From Xanthomonas translucens pv. cerealis (GTDB lineage: Bacteria; Pseudomonadota; Gammaproteobacteria; Xanthomonadales; Xanthomonadaceae), in contig NZ_CP038228.1 in NCBI RefSeq assembly GCF_006838285.1, positions 1 through 64,000 on the forward strand: a stretch of 64,000 bases of DNA, given 5' to 3'. The notes under the pieces were generated by a model. It ran no database searches. It was not told where the DNA came from and saw only the letters and a list, made by a program, of their open reading frames with translations. Positions 58,365 to 64,000 of this stretch are shown in pieces. Both the position numbers and the translations under genes were made by a program. Positions within the stretch are counted from its first letter, which is position 1. The number at the start of each line of letters is the position of its first letter.

Positions 58365-58904
58365 ATGGATTTGGATAATGTTTCTCGCGTAAATAGAGGA
58401 TTTATTTGCGGACTTTTTGTGGTGGTAACTTTCCCAACTGTGGCATTTTTATGTTCTTTTTTTTGGGGCGATGGATTGATTGAATCAGCCTTCATCGATA
58501 GAGCATTGAGGACAAGCTTCCCGAAAAGCGCATCGCTTTTCATCTTTTTTGGATTACTGGCATTGTTGATCTCACATGTTCCACTTGTCTTTGGAATTTT
58601 GCAGGTCTCTATGGATAAGCTTGCAATATTTAGAGATTCAGTAATGTGGTCGATTCACAAGGAAGGGCGGCCATACAGGTTTGGCCCATTGGCAATGGCT
58701 ATTTTATTTTCTTTGACGACGATCGCTGTCTTCGTTTTCGGTCCAGTGGATATGGGGATAATGTGTTCTAGTGGTTTATGTATTTCAAGAGATCCTTGGA
58801 TGTTTATTATTTCGCAAAACATGCTGCTCTGCCTTGTTTATATCTGCAATGGTTGTGCTTTATTCTGGCTTGTGGCCTATTTTAAACTAAGGGGATTTGA
58901 ATGA
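58365..58904 (+). CDS. Four-helix membrane protein, candidate immunity protein of the RTX protein
   Basis: A protein of 179 residues from the ATG at 58365. Four hydrophobic helices are visible, about residues 12-35, 55-81, 105-130 and 143-172, with a short basic cytoplasmic loop (HKEGRPYRF). It has a TGA that overlaps the RTX ATG (ATGA), so the two are co-translated and probably made in fixed ratio. It is not a known T1SS component. AT-rich, unlike most of the window. An immunity protein against a membrane-acting RTX protein is the favoured reading; a chaperone or lipoprotein-like FrpD analogue is an alternative, though it lacks a lipobox. Confidence 0.75.
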   Translation: MDLDNVSRVNRGFICGLFVVVTFPTVAFLCSFFWGDGLIESAFIDRALRTSFPKSASLFIFFGLLALLISHVPLVFGILQVSMDKLAIFRDSVMWSIHKEGRPYRFGPLAMAILFSLTTIAVFVFGPVDMGIMCSSGLCISRDPWMFIISQNMLLCLVYICNGCALFWLVAYFKLRGFE

Positions 58905-61900
58905 CTTCTAATGCGTCGGTTAGAGATGAAGTTTACTCGGCAGTCGTCATTGAATATAAGGGCGCTACTGGTGTGGATCCCGGTGTCACGCCGGGACAAG
59001 ATCCAAAAGACGTTGAGAAATACATAAAAGAAAAAATAAGTGGTGCATATTCCGATGGTGCAGCATCGCTTGCTCAAGCTGCATTGCTATCTCCGGAGCA
59101 AGCGGCCTTGGTTGAAAAGACCCGTTGGTCCAAAATGGCGGCCCAGACCAGTGAATCGGCAGCTTTCATGCGGAGTCTCGCCAATAGGATGTCTGATGCT
59201 ATCGCCCAATCAGGCGGAGCGTCTACTGCGCAAGAATCAATGATAATTGGTAATCTTCGGCGGGCAGATAATTTGTTGGCTGAAGCGAATGGTTATATAG
59301 GCAATGCATTGGATAGTGGCTCATCAGCAAAGGCAATTAGGGCCGTAAGCGAAAAGCTTGGTGCTGCAGCTGCCCTTTACGGGCTGGCGATGGGTGGTAT
59401 TAACGATGGGCTCCAGGGCGTTGGTGAAGGCGGTGCGAACATATTAGGTGGTTTGGCTGCTGGAGCGTTGGCGGAAGTTTATGTTGCGCCGCTAATTACG
59501 TCTTATATGGCGGGTTTGGGAGTTGGTGCAACTACAGCCGGTATGACAGCTGGTGCAGCCGTTATCGCTGCGGGATTTGTAGGAGGGCTACTTGGTACGG
59601 CTGCCTATGAAAGCGGTCTGACCGAAGCGATCGGCCTAAATTGGTTGATTGAGAAAGCCATGGATAACGGGCTTGGCGCCTTTATACAAGGCCTTGGTGA
59701 ATTCGGAGGTTGGCTAGGAATTGAGCTATACGATCTACTACATCCATCTCAGAATGGCGTTGCGAATAATGTCAATGAAAATTTTCGTAACGCCGCTAAT
59801 TTTGTGCCGCGCAGAGACCCATTGACGCTTGACCTTGATGGGGATGGAATTGAAACTGTATCGGCAAATAATGGTGTGTTGTTCGATCATGATGGGGATG
59901 GAGTAAAGAGTGGGTCTGGGTGGGTTGCGGCTGATGACGGGCTCCTTGTCATGGATCGCAACGGAAACGGCACCATAGACGGTGGTGGAGAGCTGTTTGG
60001 CGCTGATACCATTCTTGCAGACGGGCGTAAGGCTGGTTCGGGCTTCGAGGCCTTGCGAGATTTGGATGAAAATGGTGATGGTATATTTAGTAAGACGGAT
60101 GCGCATTTTAACGACGTTAGAATTTGGCGTGACTTGAACCAAGATGGCATTTCCCAGGCAGGAGAGCTGTTTCGGCTGTCTGAGCTCGGAATTGCCTCGA
60201 TCACTTTGAAACCCACTACGACAGCAGATCTTGATCTAGGTAACGGAAATGTTGTTGATAACCGCGGCGCCTACACCCGGCTTGACGGCACTACGGGTCT
60301 GGCCGGCGACTTGCAGCTGGCGGTGAACAACTTCTTCCGTGATTTCAGCGGTTCGTTGGATCCGGTGACGGTCACGGACGAAGCAGCGCACTTGCCTAAT
60401 CTCAAGGGAAGCGGCGCTGTGCGCGATCTGGAAGAAGCCGCAAGCCTGTCGCAGGATTTGCTGGCTGATGTCCAAGCATTGACGCCTGGTACTTCACGCG
60501 AGGCAATGCGAGCTGCACTGGACACGATGCTTGCGGATTGGGCAGGTACGTCGACCATGAAGAGCAGTGAGGATATTCTCGAAACTTCTAGCTCGACAAA
60601 ACGCACCGTCTATTACCATGGCGCGGTACCAGCTTCCGTAACCGCCCAGGGCGCTGCCGCAGTCGAAGCATGGGAGAAGCAGCAGCATGCGCAGTTGGCA
60701 TCGATCGTCGCGATTCTGGAAAAGTTCAATGGCTCAAGTTTGATCAGCTACCAGAACGACCAGGTTTCGACGGGTGGCAATACCTACAGTTGGAAGAATG
60801 TTACGCGAGCCGACGGTAGTGTTGAGCAGGTGATGAATGTCGTGTTACAGCCCGAGCAGATCAGTGCTCTGCTCAGTGCTTACGCCAATTTGAAGGAGTC
60901 TGTGTATGCGGGGCTCGTGACGCAGACTCGTCTTCATGACTACGTTGATAGTCTGGCCATGCGCGTCGTCGATGGAAAATTGCAATTCGATATTTCTGGT
61001 CTAGCTGCCATGCTAGAAAGTAAGGCCCGGAGTAATCTCGGAGAGGGGCTTCAGGACGCTCTTGATCTCTATAAATATGCGGGAAGTTTTCTCGCCGAGG
61101 CTGGCTGGGATGGCCCGGCGTTGCTGAACGACTGGATCGAAAGCGCCAGTACGACCTCTGCCGGACTCGAAGCCATCGCGTTCGCGGGCATCAAGACGGT
61201 GTCAGGAAGTTTTACAGGCACGTCTGCAGATGATCTGGTTTGGGGAGAGTCGGTTAACGATATCATCCATGGTGGCGGGGGTAACGATCTTATCGGCGGC
61301 GGTGCTGGATCCGATACCTTATACGGCGACACTGGAAACGATAGGTTGTTTGGTGGTTCAGGCGATGACTCACTTTTCGGCGGTGACGGCAGTGACATCC
61401 TGTTTGGCGGTGCCGGCAACGACACACTGAGCGGCGGCACGGGTACGGATCGGTTGGAAGGTGGTGCGGGTGATGATGTATTGAGCGTGTCTGGGGATGC
61501 ACAAAACAGCGTGCTAGCTGGCGGAACGGGCAACGACACGCTCTCCGGTAGCTACAACTCGGACACGTACCTGTTCAATCAGGGCGATGGCCGCGATACC
61601 GTGGTGGAGACCTCTTACAACAGCGGTGCAGTGGACAAGGTGGTATTCGGCGAAGGGATCTTGGCCAGCACGGTGCAGGTTTTCCGCGAGGGTCTGGACG
61701 TGGTGTTGTCCATCGGCGATGGCGCAGACTCGGTGCGCTTGAAGAACTGGTTGACGAGCGGTGGTGCAGAGAACGGTTCCGTGAGTATCGAACAGTTCGT
61801 CTTTGCCGATGGCACGATCTGGACGCCTGCGACGTTGAAGACGAAGGGCCTGACGACGCTGGGTACAAGCGGAGATGACAAGCTGACCGGCTGGAACGGT

Positions 61901-63454
61901 AACGACATCCTGTTTGGCGGTGCCGGCAACGACACACTGAGCGGCGGCACGGGTACGGATCGGTTGGAAGGTGGTGCGGGTGATGATGTATTGAGCGTGT
62001 CTGGGGATGCACAAAATAGCGTGCTAGCTGGCGGAACGGGCAACGACACGCTCTCCGGTAGCTACAACTCGGACACGTACCTGTTCAACAAGGGCGATGG
62101 TCACGATACCGTGGTGGAGACCTCTTACAACAGCGGTGCAGTGGACAAGGTGGTATTCGGCGAAGGGATCTTGGCCAGCACGGTGCAGGTTTTCCGCGAG
62201 GGTCTGGACGTGGTGTTGTCCATCGGCGATGGCGCAGACTCGGTGCGCTTGAAGAACTGGTTGACGAGCGGTGGTGCAGAGAACGGTTCCGTGAGTATCG
62301 AACAGTTCGTCTTTGCCGATGGCACGATCTGGACGCCTGCGACGTTGAAGACGAAGGGCCTGACGACGCTGGGTACAAGCGGAGATGACAAGCTGACCGG
62401 CTGGAACGGTAACGACATCCTGTTTGGCGGTGCCGGCAACGACACACTGAGCGGCGGCACGGGTACGGATCGGTTGGAAGGTGGTGCGGGTGATGATGTG
62501 TTGAGCGTGTCTGGGGATGCACAAAACAGCGTGCTAGCTGGCGGAACGGGCAACGACACGCTCTCCGGTAGCTACAACTCGGACACGTACCTGTTCAACA
62601 AGGGCGATGGTCACGATACCGTGGTGGAGACCTCTTACAACAGCGGTGCAGTGGACAAGGTGGTATTCGGCGAAGGGATCTTGGCCAGCACGGTGCAGGT
62701 TTTCCGCGAGGGTCTGGACGTGGTGTTGTCCATCGGCGATGGCGCAGACTCGGTGCGCTTGAAGAACTGGTTGACGAGCGGTGGTGCAGAGAACGGTTCC
62801 GTGAGTATCGAACAGTTCGTCTTTGCCGATGGCACGATCTGGACGCCTGCGACGTTGAAGACGAAGGGCCTGACGACGCTGGGTACGAGCGGAGATGACA
62901 AGCTGACCGGCTGGAACGGTAACGACATCCTGTTTGGCGGTGCCGGCAACGACACACTGAGCGGCGGCACGGGTACGGATCGGTTGGAAGGTGGTGCGGG
63001 TGATGATGTATTGAGCGTGTCTGGGGATGCACAAAATAGCGTGCTAGCTGGCGGAACGGGCAACGACACGCTCTCCGGTAGCTACAACTCGGACACGTAC
63101 CTGTTCAACAAGGGAGACGGTCGCGACACGGTATTGGAGACCTCCACGTACAGTGGTGCTAAGGATCGTATTGTATTTGACAAGGATCTCGCTGTAGACG
63201 ACACATTTTTCAGTAGGTCAGGCGACGATCTGTCCATCGCCATTCGGGGAAGCGACGATCAGCTGACCGTATCTGGTTGGTTTGCTTCCAGCTCCTCCCA
63301 GGTCGAGTATCTGCAGTTCAAGGACAAGACTGTCGCGTCTAGCGAAGTGGCCGCCTTGATCGCTGCAATGGCGACCACCAGTTCCTCGTCCGCACCGTTG
63401 GTATCTTCCAACTCTCAAGAAGCGAAGCTGTTGGTTGCCAGTTCAATAGTTTGA
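58901..63454 (+). CDS. FrpC-like RTX protein with self-processing module and tandem RTX modules
   Basis: A protein of 1517 residues. The N-terminal region has charged helices and, at residues about 173-247, a long Gly/Ala-rich hydrophobic stretch (GGLAAGALAEVYVAP, GAAVIAAGFVGGLLGTAAYE). At residues 306-307 the bond Asp-Pro begins the FrpC self-processing module: DPLTLDLDGDGIETVSANNG, GWVAADDGLLVMDRNGNGTI, LDENGDGIFSKTDAHFND and WRDLNQDGISQAGELFRLSE, with calcium-binding aspartates. RTX nonapeptides start near residue 772 (GGAGNDTLSGG-like units). Three 170-residue modules and a partial fourth follow, each with RTX repeats and a haemolysin calcium-binding-related domain. It ends LLVASSIV, the hydrophobic type I secretion tail. 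Calcium-triggered cleavage outside the cell is expected. Confidence 0.94.
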   Translation: MTSNASVRDEVYSAVVIEYKGATGVDPGVTPGQDPKDVEKYIKEKISGAYSDGAASLAQAALLSPEQAALVEKTRWSKMAAQTSESAAFMRSLANRMSDAIAQSGGASTAQESMIIGNLRRADNLLAEANGYIGNALDSGSSAKAIRAVSEKLGAAAALYGLAMGGINDGLQGVGEGGANILGGLAAGALAEVYVAPLITSYMAGLGVGATTAGMTAGAAVIAAGFVGGLLGTAAYESGLTEAIGLNWLIEKAMDNGLGAFIQGLGEFGGWLGIELYDLLHPSQNGVANNVNENFRNAANFVPRRDPLTLDLDGDGIETVSANNGVLFDHDGDGVKSGSGWVAADDGLLVMDRNGNGTIDGGGELFGADTILADGRKAGSGFEALRDLDENGDGIFSKTDAHFNDVRIWRDLNQDGISQAGELFRLSELGIASITLKPTTTADLDLGNGNVVDNRGAYTRLDGTTGLAGDLQLAVNNFFRDFSGSLDPVTVTDEAAHLPNLKGSGAVRDLEEAASLSQDLLADVQALTPGTSREAMRAALDTMLADWAGTSTMKSSEDILETSSSTKRTVYYHGAVPASVTAQGAAAVEAWEKQQHAQLASIVAILEKFNGSSLISYQNDQVSTGGNTYSWKNVTRADGSVEQVMNVVLQPEQISALLSAYANLKESVYAGLVTQTRLHDYVDSLAMRVVDGKLQFDISGLAAMLESKARSNLGEGLQDALDLYKYAGSFLAEAGWDGPALLNDWIESASTTSAGLEAIAFAGIKTVSGSFTGTSADDLVWGESVNDIIHGGGGNDLIGGGAGSDTLYGDTGNDRLFGGSGDDSLFGGDGSDILFGGAGNDTLSGGTGTDRLEGGAGDDVLSVSGDAQNSVLAGGTGNDTLSGSYNSDTYLFNQGDGRDTVVETSYNSGAVDKVVFGEGILASTVQVFREGLDVVLSIGDGADSVRLKNWLTSGGAENGSVSIEQFVFADGTIWTPATLKTKGLTTLGTSGDDKLTGWNGNDILFGGAGNDTLSGGTGTDRLEGGAGDDVLSVSGDAQNSVLAGGTGNDTLSGSYNSDTYLFNKGDGHDTVVETSYNSGAVDKVVFGEGILASTVQVFREGLDVVLSIGDGADSVRLKNWLTSGGAENGSVSIEQFVFADGTIWTPATLKTKGLTTLGTSGDDKLTGWNGNDILFGGAGNDTLSGGTGTDRLEGGAGDDVLSVSGDAQNSVLAGGTGNDTLSGSYNSDTYLFNKGDGHDTVVETSYNSGAVDKVVFGEGILASTVQVFREGLDVVLSIGDGADSVRLKNWLTSGGAENGSVSIEQFVFADGTIWTPATLKTKGLTTLGTSGDDKLTGWNGNDILFGGAGNDTLSGGTGTDRLEGGAGDDVLSVSGDAQNSVLAGGTGNDTLSGSYNSDTYLFNKGDGRDTVLETSTYSGAKDRIVFDKDLAVDDTFFSRSGDDLSIAIRGSDDQLTVSGWFASSSSQVEYLQFKDKTVASSEVAALIAAMATTSSSSAPLVSSNSQEAKLLVASSIV
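61394..63120. repeat. 510-bp tandem repeats inside the RTX gene
   Basis: The unit starting GACATCCTGTTTGGCGGTGC begins at 61394, 61904, 62414 and 62924, exactly 510 bases apart. The first three copies are complete and the fourth is partial (to about 63110). Copies differ at only a few positions, for example CAATCAGGGC versus CAACAAGGGC, CCGC versus TCAC and ACAAGC versus ACGAGC. The length keeps frame (170 residues), so copy number can change without breaking the gene. Confidence 0.95.
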
Positions 63455-63492
63455 AACTGCTTTTCTTAGTCCTTGCTTGAGTTGTATCTAGA

Positions 63493-63522
63493 GAGGCCCT
63501 GCTGACGCGGGGCCTCTTTTTT
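63493..63522 (+). terminator. Rho-independent terminator of the RTX gene
   Basis: GAGGCCC (63493-63499), a 10-base loop and GGGCCTC (63510-63516) are followed by TTTTTT. It lies 38 bases after the RTX stop and closes the secretion operon. Confidence 0.92.
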
Positions 63523-63688
63523 ATGGATGCTTCCTCTACTGGGATCGGCATCCGCGGTAAGCAATCACGGATAACAAGCTTTTCGCCAGGGATTCTTGCC
63601 ATTGCCGTGATCCTCCCCGATTCACGATTCCGGCGGTCTTCGAGTCTCGATAGCACCACAAGCACACGACACCCTCTAGAATCCGCCC

Positions 63689-64000
63689 ATGACTTCCCCC
63701 CAGATCGACTTCGACGCGCTGCGCCCCATCGGCTGGCCCTGGCCCGGCATGCCGGAAGAACCAACTTGGCTGGCGGCGATGGCCGCGCACCCGCTGGCGC
63801 GGCCGGCCCGGGTCAGCGAGCAGCACCGCACCGGCTATGTTGTGGCCGATGCGGTGGACGCCGGCTTCAAGGTCGAGTCGTTGCCGGAATGGCAGCGGCC
63901 GCGCTTCCCCAGCCACGAGCGCGCCGCGGTCGGCGACTGGGTGCTGCTGGAGGACGACAAGCGCATCGTGGCGCTGCTGCCGCGGCGCACCGCGATCAAG
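63689..64000 (+). CDS. rsgA: Ribosome small-subunit GTPase A, N-terminal part
   Basis: From an ATG at 63689 the frame stays open to the window end (104 residues seen). It reads IDFDALRPIGWPWPGMPEEP, RTGYVVADAVDAGFKVESLP, EWQRPRFPSHERAAVGDWV and ALLPRRTAIK, the OB-fold N-terminus of the xanthomonad RsgA (YjeQ) branch. The circularly permuted GTPase domain and zinc-binding tail lie beyond the edge. The enzyme helps mature the 30S subunit. The 63523-63688 gap holds nothing evident. Confidence 0.88.
   Translation, partial: MTSPQIDFDALRPIGWPWPGMPEEPTWLAAMAAHPLARPARVSEQHRTGYVVADAVDAGFKVESLPEWQRPRFPSHERAAVGDWVLLEDDKRIVALLPRRTAIK

Noticed and set aside
61069..63069. Repeated minus-strand frames of about 145-166 codons
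   Set aside because: They repeat only because the RTX gene below them is made of 510-bp copies; translation is Pro/Ser/Arg-rich with no features.

Overview
The window is high-GC proteobacterial DNA whose gene content points to Xanthomonas or a very close Xanthomonadaceae relative. The indicators are two large TonB-dependent receptors, an N-acetylglucosamine (nag) cluster with NagX, NagP, GntR and LacI regulators, plant-type gshA, twin DsbA-like lipoproteins next to cytochrome c4 and engB, plant cell-wall enzymes (GH12, rhamnogalacturonan lyase), intergenic GGGACTC heptamers and GTAGGAGC...GCCGCGAC inverted repeats. Species cannot be fixed from the sequence alone.

Layout. 1-13 kb: a frame-broken glycerophosphodiester phosphodiesterase, a TonB-dependent receptor, the stub of an alpha-2-macroglobulin joined to the 3' part of a GH89 alpha-N-acetylglucosaminidase, then nagX-nagR-nagP-nagQ-nagB-nagA, tightly packed. 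These genes would release, import, sense and catabolise GlcNAc; no GlcNAc kinase is in the window. 13-14.5 kb: an AT-rich two-gene island of unknown function. 14.6-25.9 kb: cca, a soluble lytic transglycosylase, a second TonB-dependent receptor behind a strong inverted-repeat site, an array of REP-like repeats, an endonuclease/exonuclease/phosphatase, two DsbA-like lipoproteins, cytochrome c4 and engB. 26-34.7 kb: a repeat pair, a metallo-beta-lactamase-fold hydrolase with an AraC regulator, a VIT-family transporter, gshA, an uncharacterised secreted two-gene unit (a small Cys-ended protein plus a thioredoxin-like protein with a CxxS motif), and an OmpR/EnvZ-type two-component pair whose kinase is frameshifted in a G7 tract.

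35-38 kb: a complete glutathione-dependent formaldehyde operon (frmR operator, frmR, frmA, gfa, fghA). 38.7-42 kb: a MocR regulator divergent from a PhzF-DMT transporter pair, with direct repeats between. 42-48 kb: a decaying isomerase, a GH12 glucanase, a PL4 rhamnogalacturonan lyase and two fused, broken amidohydrolase genes. 48-54.4 kb: DUF924, a broken small exported protein, a glutaredoxin-HesB-rhodanese fusion, a polysaccharide deacetylase, a membrane protein, a methyltransferase, an SGNH hydrolase and an AlaA-type aminotransferase. 54.7-63.5 kb: a type I secretion locus (HlyB-like ABC, HlyD-like adaptor, a four-TM protein and a 1517-residue FrpC-like RTX protein with a self-processing module and a 510-bp tandem repeat), closed by a strong terminator. 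The window ends inside rsgA.

The most notable unit is the type I secretion locus. The small membrane protein overlaps the RTX gene by ATGA, and the part of the RTX protein ahead of the predicted Asp306-Pro307 autocleavage site carries a long glycine/alanine-rich hydrophobic stretch, so a secreted toxin with a dedicated immunity protein is a reasonable hypothesis. A second theme is gene decay: at least eight loci carry single-base indels, a nonsense codon or deletion junctions. Some sit in G/C runs and may be base-calling errors; others (a 4-bp duplication, fused gene halves) look like real events or a misassembly.
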